Source: Kalmusia sp. IMI 367209 (lineage: Eukaryota > Ascomycota > Dothideomycetes > Pleosporales > Didymosphaeriaceae). Taken from it: a stretch of 64,000 nt of DNA. This document shows positions 10,736 through 23,454 of this stretch, piece after piece; the stretch's first letter is position 1, and each line of letters begins with the position of its first letter. A program made the translations under genes and the position numbers. The DNA lies in contig JAPEUQ010000020.1 in assembly GCA_027946365.1 (NCBI GenBank), positions 372,001 to 436,000 on the forward strand. Direction: 5' to 3'. The notes under the pieces are model-generated. The model had not been told where the DNA came from, made no database searches, and worked only from the letters and a program-made list of their open reading frames with translations.

Positions 10736-10791
10736 TCTCCAGGCGTGGGTCTTCCACCTCATAGACCCTCCCATTCCGAGCTGTCTTCGTC

Positions 10792-10871
10792 AGGTTTGCC
10801 ATGTGTCGGCATGGTTGCGTGCGGGGGGAAGGTTTGCCATGTGTCAGCATGACTGCGTGCGGGGGGGAAGG
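10792..10871. repeat. Tandem duplication of a 38-bp unit
   Basis: Two copies (about 10792-10829 and 10830-10871) of AGGTTTGCCATGTGTC.GC followed by ATG..TGCGTGCGGGGGG differ at about three bases plus one G. The duplication lies just downstream of the DUF2841-like gene. Confidence 0.8.
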
Positions 10872-10934
10872 TCTGGTTCTTGGTCGGCGGTACAGCGTTG
10901 CCGTGGGTGGAGGTCTTGTCGTGGTGAGTTTGTC

Positions 10935-10955
10935 CTAGGGCTAGGGTTAGGGTTG
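10935..10955. repeat. Short interstitial telomere-like motif
   Basis: The sequence CTAGGGCTAGGGTTAGGGTT contains two perfect TTAGGG-type steps and one variant step. TTAGGG is the telomere unit of filamentous ascomycetes. The tract is too short to show a former chromosome end and may be chance. Confidence 0.4.
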
Positions 10956-13064
10956 TTGTCAAGTTGTTCCGAGATCTACGCGCGTGCAGTCCTGAGCGTG
11001 CTCGATGTTGGCGGCTGCTGTCACGACAGCGTTCCGAGAAATACACGCGGCTGACGGAAGGTTTCCTTGGCCAAGCGCATCCTTGCACTCTTCAATAGCA
11101 TGCAAGAGGGACTTCGAGAACGCTGTTGGAAGCAGATGTGGATACGGTTTGGGCTTGTCGACGGTAGGGGTGACTAATTTGTCCGGGTGCTTGGAGCGAG
11201 ATGCAGACGTGAATGTGATATAGAATGGACATGAGTCGGCGGGCTCGTCGATGACGATAGAAGGGGTGCACATGCAGCGCACATGTTTCAGGAGCAAATA
11301 GAAATGAAAGAATTTTTTGACGAAAGATAGCTGAGTCTTGAATGACTGTCATAACGCGCTGATTGCAATACACGGATTTCGTACTGGTCGTCTTTCCAGA
11401 CGAAGCTAGCGTTGATGAATAATGATTTCTCAACAGCATTCCTTTGGTTCCATGCTCTCCACAAAATAAAGCCGAGGTCTTGGAGTCATTTTTCGTGGTA
11501 CACAGTCAGTGCAAAAGACAGATATCCCATGCATGCCCAGAGCTTCCCACTCATTCCCATAGTCTCTTGAGAGCCAATTCCCCCTCTTTCAAACGAGCAC
11601 TTCGAACACAGATCAGCTGCAGCGTTTATTCCATCATAGGGGACCACATACAGAGACGTTATTCGCTAGACGATGGGACAAAGACGTAAAGCTCAGCGAG
11701 ACCGAGCCTCGGACCATTCTTTGCAAGAGCACCGCGACTCTACTAACCCGCGAACTCAAGACATTCAATCTAACGCTTGCTTAGTATCTACCCACACTTG
11801 ATCGCACACGTCGGAGAGAGAAACCCCTAGTTATCCTGGGTCCAACATCTCCGTCCTCTCTGGTCAATGTCCTGAAGCCGTTCCGAGGACTCTGCCTCGA
11901 GACATGCTGCATTATCTTCTCTACCGCGTATGGCGTCCTCAAGGAGGACCATCGAGTTCGCACCTGGAGCGCTGGTCTCGCGATACTTTGCGTCGTTGGG
12001 GATACCCTAGAGAATATATCGCCACCACCGGACGACGGAAGCGCTCTTGACTCCTACTGTGTGAAACATCGCTTCCTATGTTATGTCCCTGGCCTCTGAG
12101 TGTGTGCCCTGAGATACATTGTTAGCACAATGTCCCGTACGATAGAGACACATACCCGGAGATGGGCTTTGGCAACGTCGTACAACTCACACAAGACGCA
12201 GAATACGTTACATGAAAGTACCAGCGACAGTAGCAGCGATAGACAATGACGTCAGTATGTCCACAGGAGTACCTTTTGAGCGAGTGGCAAGCTGGTTCGC
12301 CAGCAGCTACATATTGTCACGATACGGCCCTGTTAGGAGGTATTGGGCGGTAATGGGCGGTCGGAGGTCCTATGGGGCATTAAGTACTAAGAGTAGGCGA
12401 ATATTAGATAAATTACTTGATACTTCGTATAGGTAGACTATATATCTCTATGACTAAAGTACTAAGGTTGAGAAGAGTCCATTTACTCATGACTAGGGGA
12501 TAAAAAGGATCTGCTGCGTGGACTTGGTCCAGTAGCAATTTGTCTACTTTCCATAATACAATATACTCTATTGTCGACTGCCATATTGATTCTACATTGT
12601 GTACCCAGTGACCTAACATATGTATGCACGCGACGGTATCGTGGTCCTTAACGTGGTCAGGCGTGACTACGACGTGGTCCGTTGAAGGTGGTAAGGAGAT
12701 CACAGCCACCGTGAGGTTCCTAAGGTCCCTTGTATACGCGTCGTCGGCGTGCTCAGCACGGTGAATGTATCATAGTAACAACTGCTCGTAGTGAAAGGGG
12801 CTGGCTTTTGCGCGATGGATTGTCAAGGCAGAACGGCCCCGGCACGGGTAGTTGAGAGCAAAAGACTAACAGTAGCAGAGTTCCTACTAGCCGATTTCAT
12901 CTGTACTCCAATAATTCTGACATTTTTTCTCTCACATATCGACTCAATTGTAACAGTAACGGTTTTAAATTCCTGACTTCCATTTTTATAAAATGATATA
13001 AGCCATCAATTTAAGAGGATTTTCTCCCACTACATTATAATATAATTTATAATGCAATTTTCCA

Positions 13065-13243
13065 ATATGTAAATTAAGTGCTAATATAATAATATATAAT
13101 AAACCATATAAAGCTTTACCTCTTTTTGCATTAATTAAATAATGATGCCCACATGTAACAGTAAATCCTGAAGAAAGTAAAATGACTGTATTAACTAATG
13201 GTAGTTCAAAAGGATCAATTGCTTCTATCCTTAGAGGAGGTCA
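13065..13243 (-). other. Nuclear mitochondrial insertion (NUMT): fragment of cox3
   Basis: Within a very AT-rich island (about 12890-13230), the minus strand reads W-P-P-L-R-I-E-A-I-D-P-F-E-L-P-L-V-N-T-V and continues ILLSSGFTVTCGHHYLI and ALYGLLY. This is the conserved central part of cytochrome c oxidase subunit 3 (compare WPP.GI.A...PFE.P.LNT.ILLSSG.TVT..HH). The first codon (13243-13241) is TGA, which is Trp in the fungal mitochondrial code but stop in the nucleus. Similarity to Cox3 fades after about 13065. The AT-rich flank down to about 12890 may be mitochondrial intron sequence or other mtDNA, but I cannot tell. It is not a functional nuclear gene. Confidence 0.8.
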
Positions 13244-13249
13244 CATTGC

Positions 13250-13428
13250 ACTGGAAGCCCGGGGCCGACGTGGAATCGAGGACTAACCGTGGGTCCATCG
13301 CGCTCTATCTGGTGTCCTCCCTCGAGGACCAAGAAGCGATTCGTCTGCTATCGCATAATAGGCCGGAGTTGAAGCAACGACTCGAAAAGGCCTTATGCCC
13401 CATTTATCACGCCATTGTCGGGACATGA
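13250..13428 (+). pseudogene. Ankyrin-repeat protein remnant
   Basis: Directly after the cox3 fragment, the plus strand reads HWKPGADVESRTNRGSIALY and then LVSSLEDQEAIRLLSHN before stopping at 13428. The order GAD(V).. RTNRGSTALYLASS....IRLL is that of an ankyrin repeat from the large fungal ankyrin/NACHT families. Only about one repeat is left, and the frame upstream is interrupted by the mitochondrial sequence. It may be a decayed gene end or a scrap carried in with the insertion. Confidence 0.6.
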
Positions 13429-13927
13429 GGAAATAGTCCGGTTGTTGATGTTAAAGATTACGATGTGGATGCAGCAATCTGCTGGCCTGAGGTCAACGTG
13501 AGGTTTTCTACAATGGGGAGAATATGGTGGATGGCAAAGCTGACGAAATCAAGATGAATGGTGATGGTGATCACCTGGGGATCGGGAATTTTGAACAAGC
13601 GTCTACGTCAGCGGCTTCTTAAACAATTAGCCCAGGCATCAGCGCCAAGTAGCTAGATGGCGGGGCAGCTTGCTGTTATAGGCAGAACCGTAGTGATGCA
13701 GCAGCCATCAGTATAACAAGAACCAACGAGAATTTCATCAGGGTACATACACATCTGTTCGACCATCTAGCTAAACAGCCTAGTGAAGATGCGATGGCCG
13801 CAAAGAAGCGATCAGCGGAAACGATGTGGTGGCCGAGAAGAAGCGATCAAGGGAAGAATATCTTTGACGAAAAATTTGTGATGTCCAAGGAAACATAAAC
13901 CAAGCTTGTCGTACGCAGTATCTCGAG

Positions 13928-14205
13928 GATCCCGCATTGTGCGCCACACTCGATTGATGATCCGCGAGTGGACGGCGAAGACATAATATGTGTAAATAAG
14001 CCATTCCTATATACTAGCTTTAATATTTTCTTACCTATAGATATCTACTTATTATATGTAGTATCTAAAAATCCTATATTCTGCGCCATACTAAATTGAC
14101 AATCCGCGAGTACACAGCGAAGACATGATATGCGCAGATATACCATTCCTATATGCCGGCCACGATCTTTCCTTACCTACAGACGTCTGCATTCCTCATC
14201 ACGAC
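13928..14205. repeat. Diverged tandem segmental duplication (~135 bp x 2) with RIP-like transitions
   Basis: Copy 1 (about 13928-14060) and copy 2 (about 14070-14205) align over most of their length. Shared blocks include ATCCGCGAGT, GCGAAGACAT and CCATTCCTATAT. Most mismatches are C/T or G/A transitions. This is the footprint expected from repeat-induced point mutation, although age alone could also give a transition excess. Confidence 0.7.
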
Positions 14206-14902
14206 ATTCCCATTAACGAACGACGCCGACCCATCTCCATCGTTACTGCCAAGTCTCCCTCAGTCGCTATCAGAAATCATAGTCAAGCGGATCCTTTTCG
14301 GAAGACTTTGGGCACCTTTTGATAAAACACCGCATGCCGCAGTTGAAAAAACGTCAACGATCAGATTCCAGAGGTGACAACCAGAGCACGGGACACACGG
14401 CACGTATGGGGCATCATCTATGTATTCGACCATCCGCACGATCAGGGTAGCAGGTTTAGCGATCTGTGCTGGCAATGGCGGTCCTGTACGGAAGGGAATG
14501 TAAATGCAGACAATAAACGCGAAAAGTGAACGCGAAAATGAATCGCGAACATCAAAAGCGAGCAACGTAGGACCACTACAAGGACGCACTGCCACATCCT
14601 ATCACTTCATCTACAGCCAGTAGAGCGCTGAAAAGAGGAAATGTAAGGCGTGAAGTGCGTGATCCGGTGATAACGATGCAATCACGTGATAGTCACCTAC
14701 TAGGATCGCTGCGCAGGCGAGGCGCCAGGGGCGCGCTAGCGCAACAAGCCTAAAACGCAGGGGAAGATGGAAGATAGGCGCTAGATTTCAATCTCATCAC
14801 TACTTGAGGATTGCTCGCTGCTATGACTGATCCTAACAAGAAGACCTATGAGTATAATTCAATTTCCACCATCCCCCATGCCCAGCCTCTCAGTCGATCC
14901 CT

Positions 14903-17684
14903 TCATCCCTTCCCCCATGCAGTCTCGTACGTCCCTCTCCCGCTAAACCTACCGCCACTCGTCGTACTCAAAGCGCTTCCCCCCCTCGGACTCCTCTCGC
15001 CACCTGTGTTGTTGTTGTTGTTGTAGAACCGACTCCGGAACTGCAACTCGTACACGTCTTCGCCTTCGCCGGCCAGCTCTTCCAGGCGAGCGGTCTTGCC
15101 CTCGGGGACGAGCAGGCTGGTCAGGCAGCCGAGGAACATGAAGAGTGCGAAGATCTGCATGACGCCGTGGATCCAGGGTGTGGGGTTTTCTGAGATGGGG
15201 GTAGTAAGTTAGCAATCGCTCTTGACGAAGAAGCATAAATGAAGAGAGAAGAAGTGAAGGCGGGAAAGATGCTTTCAAGAGGTGATGTGGATGTAGCTCT
15301 TTACAAGTATGGCGCATATAGAGGACTTGTCGTTGTACCAGATTTGCAGTGGAAGGTGCAGTAACCGAAAAGAAGAGTAAACGACAAAATAGCAGCGGTT
15401 CGTCTCCTGCTTTATGACTCAAGCGTGTAAAGGAGAGTAAGATAAAGGGGTTTGCGCTTCAGCAAGCTTATCGGATCGATCTGATGAGATCATCCAAGCG
15501 AGCCTGGGCGCAAGAGAACTTATTTTCAGACTTGACATACCATGTGTAGCGCCACGTTTGATCATGGGCGCAAAGAAGACCTGAGCAATGACGGCCCCAA
15601 GTTTGCCCAGCCCAGCAGACAGTCCATGGCCAGTTGAACGGACGCGAGTGGGGAATATTTCGGCCGGCGTGATGAACGTAGTCGCGTTAGGGCCTGGTAA
15701 ATACGCCCGTTAGTCTGGAGACACTGATACCCTGGTTCAAGGGGGAAAAAAAGCATCGACTTACCAAAGTTGAAAAAGAACTGGGCCAGCACGTAGAGCA
15801 CCAAAAGATGGATCTTGGTAAGACCCTTCCATGCAAATCCCAACACGCAGAAGATGATGGTGAGAATCGCGAAACCGCCGATTTGGATTGGCTTTCTCCC
15901 GAGGCGATCGACTGTGAAAACGGTCATCCAGTAGCCCGGTATCGCTCCCTAAAGGATGAGCTGCTATTAGTGGAACGTCTGACATGTGCGCAAGCTTACT
16001 TACCGCACATATGAGAACAATCTGCCCTGTCGCCGTGTTCTTTAGGTTCTCATAGAGGTTGTTTCTCTTGTCAAAGCCCATGGTGCTTAACAGACTTGCG
16101 CTCGAGAAGCTCAAGCCATAGAACGCCAGGTCTAAAAAAAACCATGAGAAGGCTGTTCCGAACAGCTTTATGAACTGCTTCTTGCTAGAATAGAAGCGAT
16201 ATATCTCCTTTATAGTGGGACGCGGAGTTTTATATTTGGCCTTGGCTCAATCAGCGAACATCTACTTATGCCTCAAGACTGCCTACCATATCATGCCGGA
16301 CCTGGGCTTGCTCGATCGGGTTGATCGTATTGCCGGCTTTTCCGTAGCGATAGCGGCGCGCGTCCACGGTAGCTTTTTCGACATCGTACAGGACGTCGAA
16401 AGTATATCGCGGCGTCTCTGGGATCGTAAGACGATAGTAAAGTGCAAACCACCCAGGCACGCCCCCGAAGGCAATGATGATCCTCCACATTTTGTCGACG
16501 GCTGCAACGCAGGTGCCGCTGCAGGAAGCTACGTTGGTCACAGAGACAAGATCGCTTTTGTATGCCGTGACCACGATGAGGGCCATGAGCGAGGCAGCCA
16601 GTTGGCCAAGACCTTGCATAGCGAAGACGGCAGCTATGATGCCTCCCCGATTTCTTGTGCTGGCGAACTCTGCAGTTATGACAGCGCTGAGTGGATAATC
16701 GCCCCCTACCCCGATGCCCATGACGACGCGGTCTGGCTAACGTTAGCGGTTGGGTAAAAGTCTCGCATGCACTTGGACCATCGATGCTTACAAAAGATGA
16801 GTACCCCAACAATAGATACAGCGTTTGACTCGCCGCAAAGAGATTGCGCCAAAGTTGTTGAGATGATGATCATAAGTTCGATACCATACATCTTTTTGCG
16901 CCCCAAAACATCGGCCAGATAGCCAAAAATGACTTGACCAAAAATCGCTCCTGCGGATGTGGCGACTTTGATGGCAGTATCGGCATTATGAGGCCTAAAC
17001 TCGGAGTGGGAGTTAGTACTTATTATTATAGAGACATATCTACGGGATAAGAAAAGAAAGGGTAAACTAAGTTGCGAAAACGTGTAGATGTTCAAAGCTT
17101 GGCACGTGAATCGAACTTGAAAAAAAATTACTTGCATGACGCCTTTGTTGGTTTCATCTTGCCAATAGACCTAAGAGGTCAGCAGATTCTCACGTGAAGT
17201 AATTATGCCATTCAAACGTCGATTCTCCAATGCTGGCGTTGCCTCTGTGGCACCAGAATAGCGGACATTTGATCTAGCATCGGGTTGACGTACTATACCA
17301 AGCATGATCACAGCTAGATTGATAGCGAACAACTAGCCGAGATTAGCATCCGCCAATCCATCATGGTGATCAACATACACTGTAGGCATCTGTGAAAAAT
17401 CCTATGCCTGTGACGACGGCAAGCCGGACATGGTACCATCCAAAAGGTGCCTTGTCAACTTCAGCAAGCGCCATCCGCCGCCTCTCGTTGGGATCCTATC
17501 CAGGATTAGCAAAGAATGCGAGTGATACCCTGATGTGTACTTCAATCATCGAGACTCACTGCAATATGCGTCTGGCTGCATGTTAGCGGCTGCAGCGTTT
17601 GGGGGGCTGGTGAGAACCCCTTACATATACGCTTGTAACATCTTGATAGGCAGAGTTACCTTTCTGCACGGGCGACACGTCCAT
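14903..17684 (-). CDS. PHO84-type inorganic phosphate:H+ symporter (MFS)
   Basis: Eleven exons on the minus strand: 17684-17660, 17606-17560, 17495-17379, 17332-17294, 17170-17136, 16994-16792, 16732-16287, 16240-16004, 15948-15765, 15693-15541 and 15189-14903. They make 590 aa, and all phases close. Diagnostic motifs are [14 protein letters not shown] (TM1), [30 protein letters not shown] (MFS loop 2-3), [20 protein letters not shown] (Pho84 signature, from residue 161), [21 protein letters not shown] (second MFS half) and [19 protein letters not shown]. The protein should sit in the plasma membrane and import phosphate. Intron 5 (16995-17135) begins with GCAAGT. Only this GC donor restores the conserved VMPHNAD junction. 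The last intron is long (351 nt). The C-terminus carries an Asn run encoded by a GTT/AAC microsatellite. Fungi have several paralogues, so I give no symbol. Confidence 0.93.
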
Positions 17685-20600
17685 TGTGCTCTTCGTAGAA
17701 CGAATGCACTACGTCAAAGTCGTTGTTTTGTGAGCGGTCTCGAGACAGACGACACCAACGTTAAGTCTTCGGGAGTGAAAAAAATTGGGGGTTATCATGG
17801 AGGTCGCTCGTCTATGGAAAGTGAGTTCGTATGTCGCGTCGCTATCAATGTCAAAAATCCAAAGAGAACAACAAGGCTATCATGTAAGATGAAGCGGCCG
17901 CAGGCTTACATGGGGCAGAGAGTGGTATATACCATGAGCAAAACGTCAATCTGGCGGGAAGCAGGTAGCTTTGGGGTTTTCTTCGCCCACTTGTCTCCAG
18001 TCGCGAAGAATCGGAAGAGATGAGGTGCTGGGCGCCATGTCGCGGGATATCAATAAGTGGTACGGTCTTGGGTCTAGGCGGGCGCGGAGACGAGTGCGTA
18101 GGTGCGTCGAGGGCTGAGCACGAGTTGGGTTCGTGCCCCTCATTGGTGGACAAGGCTGCAAAATAAGCTCTCACCAGCGTGCTTGGTACGAGACATTTTT
18201 CATGCAAAAAGCAAAGTGCCTCGAAGGCTGTGGGTTAGAGACGACATTCATTTGAGGTACCATTGTGCTAGTTCAAATTGTTTACGGCTGCGAGGCGTGC
18301 TGGATGAGAGACCCTGGCATTAGATGCGTGGGGCATTTGCCGGTGCCCGGGATGGCGGGACTCCGCACGGACTGAGAATGACACTGGAGTGGATAGATAG
18401 CCGGACAGGCTGTTTACCACGGCTTTGAGGTGAGGAGCAATTCTACGATCAAGCGCGCGCGAGCGCATGTGACATGGACACTTGGGCGGATATGCTATGT
18501 ACCCCGCTCATGTGTAACTGACATCGACACTTTTCCATCTTCTTTCCCGGAGAAGAAGGTTGCCCTTGCATCAACACCTTAGTGCGCCGGCCTCCTGCGC
18601 GTCCTTGGGCTTTGAGCTCTTGTACGTCGATGCAGTACCTGAGGACCCCGAATGCGATTGCGCAATACTTTACACTACAGCCATCTCGAAACCCCAACAA
18701 GGAAACGCATACGTTATCGATGTAGTGTCCGTATAGAATCGACAGTCTGCGAGCTCTGCAGTATCATGGCTATATATATCTTGATATCATGCAGTCCCGC
18801 GTAGCTTCCAGCAAATGTCGACGTCGGTCACACACGTATCGAACTTGGCCGTCGTAAGTGTACACACGTGTGGACTCTGCCGGAGCTAGTCGCACGCACA
18901 CAGGAGCGGACCCTACCGACTCAAAGCAACGATCATCGATAGCCACACACGAGGCTCCAGAAATTCTCGTCCGGGCCAGATGTTGCACTAGTTGGTGTGG
19001 AAAGCGCTCGCTCTAGCAGAAACGTCAACACGGCCGATAAGCTCGAGTCTTTGGCAGCGCGATTTGATGTTCGCCCTGCCAAACCATCGATGTTCCCAAC
19101 CACAATTATCTCCCCCGACAGCCTCATAAAACTTTCACAGAAGATAAAAAGCGTCAAGATCTAGTGGATGCAAGTCTCCATAGTATATCTTTGTGTGGGA
19201 GCTTGCATTTTGAGGTGATGCCAAGGCTTATCTGCCGAGGATTCCTTTCCCGCCAGAGGCTCGTATTCTAGCAACGAAAGAGTGTAGATAGAATGAATAC
19301 GCACAGATCAAGGCAGCTCAGTCGCCCTTCCTTTCTCTTTTGGAGGATAATTTTTACCAACGGCGAATCAACTGCTGCGAGGCAGCACCGTCCTCTACTA
19401 CGCTTGGAGGTCTCCGTCGCAATACGGAGCTCGCTTACTGTCGTGGAGTAAGTCAGGCGAGATGCGAACCACGCCGAGGCTTCAGTAGGCTCCAAGTTCG
19501 GACAGCAAATGGTAGAAGCATCACTTCAATGATGGAAGTCCTAAACGGCTATCAAGTATTGATCTAGTTGAGAGATGAACTTTGAATGTCGAGTTGGCTA
19601 CGAAGGCGACAGAGTTGGCAAGGAAAAATCCATTCTGTCTCCTTCGTTCCGCTTTTGCCCTCCTAGGAGTGTATATCATGTGTCTGAGCATGTCTCTCGT
19701 CCTTGGCAGGATTTTGTTACTATCGTGCTAGACTCGTGCGGCCCTCCCAAGCATATTGTCATGTTGTTTGTGACGCTCAGCCTCGCATTCACTCCAATCA
19801 TCGTCCCACTATCTACACGTTATACCACGCTCTTTCGCACCGTGGATAGCTGGCTTACGTGTGCACACGGAGCAACGCAACAGCCGCAATGGACGCTACG
19901 CAACAATCAACTAAGAAGGCTCCGTACAAGCGGAAGATGACGGACAAGCGGCGGGACCAAAACTGGGCTGAACAGAAGACGTACCGTCCTTGATATCTCA
20001 CATGCCGACAAGGAGATTGACACGGACTTGTGGACGGTTGCGCTGCCATCACCCTACGCGGCACCAAGCGTGTAATTCTCTAGCGTGTCATATCATCCTG
20101 TCAACAAATAGGAGGGGTATATTAGCTCCTCCTACAAGTCCCTAAACCAACTCAATAGGAGCAGGCGGGCTGAAAAGGGAGTAAGACGAGCTGCCGGACC
20201 TTTTACATAGGAGCGCGCACGTACGAACCTGTGCATCCAGAAAGTGTCGAGGCCGGTGGTTACACCTACACGGAACTTGCCATGGAACTTACCGTGGTAT
20301 GTCACACACACGTGGAATTTGCCATCGTGAGTTGCACATGAGAGGCACTTGCCGGGCAGGCAAGCGTCGCTGTCGGTCGCCCCGGGCGCGGTCAATACAG
20401 TACGAAATCACCTGTCCAGAAAGGTGGCATGTTTCAAGTGCGGGCGATTCATAAAGGTTACAGGCGGGTGGATGGGCGTCATCAGGCTCATGTAGTTTCG
20501 TTCGTGACAGACCGTGATGAAATTTTCCTATGTGCCACAGAAGCCCCAGGAGGTGCCTTCCATCCTCATATCCTTCCGTCGAAGATGGGTTATCACCGGC

Positions 20601-20728
20601 AAAGGGGAATGCTGAAAAACGCCCTGGACAATATTCGATAAGTTGCCAGTTGAGAACCCCCGCCTTCCCATCACCGTTCCGTTCCGTGAGCCTCTACGCC
20701 ATGCCCTTCGCCGCTATCGCCGTATCGT
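17685..20728. other. Gene-poor region
   Basis: About 3 kb between the phosphate transporter start and the end of eL37. The part near 17.7-18.2 kb is presumably the transporter promoter. No gene is supported elsewhere. A 34-codon basic plus-strand frame (ATG at about 19889, starting MDATQQSTKKAPYKRKMTDK) and a Cys/His-containing minus-strand frame at 20132-20395 look slightly protein-like but have no known match. Confidence 0.45.
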
Positions 20729-21214
<486 letters not shown>

Positions 21215-23454
21215 TTTGAAGGAGGGTCTAAAGATGCGTTAGCTGCAGTGCAGAGGTTTGAAGGGCGAGGGACGCATACCTGTCGACGCTGTGGGTTAGT
21301 TTGGAGGTTGGTCGAGTGTCGCTGGATCGATTTTCGAGGTTGTGTGTCGCTAGGTGGATTTGTGCGGACACTAGCCTGTTCAAGGCTAGCGATTGCGACG
21401 CTTAGGTAAGACGCACCACTTTGCGATCCGGCGCAAGTACATCTTCATAATTCCACAATTTTCACATCATCGTAGTTATTCATGAAGGTGTACTCAGTCT
21501 CCATAACGAAGGGCGTATACTCGTTGCTGATGAGGTTGCTCGCGTTTGGCATCTTCCAACAGAGGATCTCCATTCAAAGATTCATCGCTATGTTGCGTTC
21601 AATGCGTTGGTCCGCCCTTACAACATTGGGTTCGCAGGTGGTAGGCGGCCCAAGCTCCACAGGCAGACACTTTCGCACTGCGTCAAGTGTATGCTCATAG
21701 ACGTGGAAGCAAGCTTTGCTCATGTGTTGACATGAACACTTCCTAGAGGCGGTTTCATACAATGTGCACGCTCATAGTAATTCGCGACGGGCGCAGAAAA
21801 TCGTAGGTCAGCTCACCCCGCCTGGCTCGCCTACCCTTATTCAGTTGGTGCAAAGACTTGTAGGAACTAACTACACCTCTCTCCCCTTCGTTGCAGTTCA
21901 TCCCTGCTGTTTTTCAAGGGTATGTCCACCTCACCTAGAGAAGGTGATCCTTTGGCAACCCGGGGAATTGCCGAATGTACCCTAGGCCAAACGTTGAGAG
22001 ATCACGTGATAGTAATATCACATTGCTATGAACCGCCGTGATGACTTATCAAAGGATGTGTCTCATGTGCCATGTCGCACCTCACGTGTTGGAACCGCGA
22101 CGTCCGAGACGTCGAGGACGGTGCTATCGCCAGCAGTCAAGATTGCTGTTGGCAAGCCCACCCCTATCCTAGTCTTCAAGGCTCGTAGATTGAGCTAGAC
22201 TGTCCTGGTCTACGCCGCTTCATGAAACCAGCATCAAGCTGCCTTAATTTGTTGGTTTTGTCAAGTCCAGCCGCAGTCATTCATAGCCCGAACACGGGCC
22301 TCGATACGAACACGCGTGTGACCGGTTTGCATTTGACCGAACGGTAACTTCCGCCCTTGTGAAATGCTGGCCAATGACGCTGGCCGGACGCTGGAATGAC
22401 CAACGACGACCGGCAAGCCAGGGACTGACCAATAACCACGACCGGAACAATCGTCCCTTTACCCCCACAGCATTCTATCCTTCCTAGAACAGCAGTGTTT
22501 CGAGTGGGGGTGTCTCATAGCTGACCAATGACACTGACTCCAGCCGTGGGTGGACGAACAACCATCAGCCGGACATCGACTGACCAATTGTATTGTTCGG
22601 ATTGTTCTTCCAGTCCTACAACAGCAATGGATCCTTCCTAGTATGGCATTTTCGACTGGGGAAGAAGTGTGGCTCATAGCTGACCAATGACACCGACTCC
22701 AACCCTAGGTTGTCTAACGGCTGAAGGGCGGATGTCGATTGACCAATTGTATTGGTCGGATCGATATTCCAGTTCATCAACAGTGATACATCCTTCCTGA
22801 AACGGTAGCCTTTCGAGTGGGAGAGAAAGGTAACACATAGCTGACCAATGACACTGACCAGCCTCCAACGGACAACGGCTGGACATTGACTGACCAATTG
22901 TATTGCTCGGATTGTTGTTCCAGCCTGCCAACAGCAATGGATTCTTTCTAAAATGGCATTCTCCGGACTTGGTCGTGAGCGCGCTCAGGCGCAAGTGACA
23001 TCTCCGGTCGAGGGCTTACATGACATCTCACTACCGACGTGCGCCTGTCCAATGTGCTACTGATTAGAGCTGTTCTCGATTGATAGCTCTACAAATGACC
23101 CGGGATTTGACTACATATTACGTGCGGAAACTTTCGAACCTGTAGTCCTGTACTGCGCCAAGACACCTATAGGAAATATCAAGAACCCCTCGACACTTGT
23201 CCAGCCTATCCCACCAACGCCGCAGTCATGCACAATAGAAACCACCCTGTAAGGCGTAGCAGAGCAACTCGACGCTATCCAGCCTACTGAGGTACCAGGC
23301 AGGAGCCTGCTCTATCGCAGCCCGGGTCTATTCCAAGAGAACCCACCCTCACAAGGCGTGCCAGCACACCTCGCTAAAACACCGTTGTGTACCTAGTAAA
23401 CCAACCTGCGAGTAAAGCATTCCCGCTCCATTACAAAGCCCACGCAGTTTCACC
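21215..23454. other. Intergenic region with CCAAT-rich repeat array
   Basis: About 2.2 kb between the start of eL37 and the end of the Sos7 gene. Apart from the repeat array at 22470-22966 I see no gene. The first several hundred bases should contain the eL37 promoter. Confidence 0.5.
22470..22966. repeat. Tandem repeat, ~160-bp unit, three copies plus partial
   Basis: Copies begin with CTGACCAATGACAC at 22521, 22680 and 22841 (periods 159 and 161). A partial copy precedes from about 22470. Each unit also contains CTGACCAATTGTATTG, a TTGTTCTTCCAG-like stretch, CAACAGCAATGGATCCTTCCT and a G-rich TCGAGTGGG.GA block. In the second copy GACCAAT-TGT-ATTGGTC is a perfect inverted repeat. The repeated CCAAT elements could bind a HAP/CBF-type complex, but the array is more than 1.2 kb from the eL37 start and next to the 3' end of Sos7. 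Confidence 0.88.

Larger units (their letters stand above)
10736..14902. other. Gene-poor, repeat- and relic-bearing region
   Basis: About 4.2 kb with no intact gene that I recognise. It contains a 38-bp duplication, a short telomere-like motif, a mitochondrial cox3 fragment, an ankyrin-repeat remnant and a diverged segmental duplication, each listed separately. A minus-strand frame at 12413-12709 (98 codons) and one at 10959-11297 look partly coding but match nothing I know and have no clear start or splice context. Confidence 0.5.

Noticed and set aside
9584..10774. 396-codon minus-strand frame with Ile/Leu/His-rich repeats
   Set aside because: It is the exact antisense of the N/Q/D repeat tail of the plus-strand gene. 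The hydrophobic pattern is a by-product of the repeat codons, and there is no domain or promoter.
12413..12709. 98-codon minus-strand frame next to the NUMT
   Set aside because: It reads smoothly but matches nothing I know and has no start context. It could be transposon debris, so I left it inside the gene-poor region.
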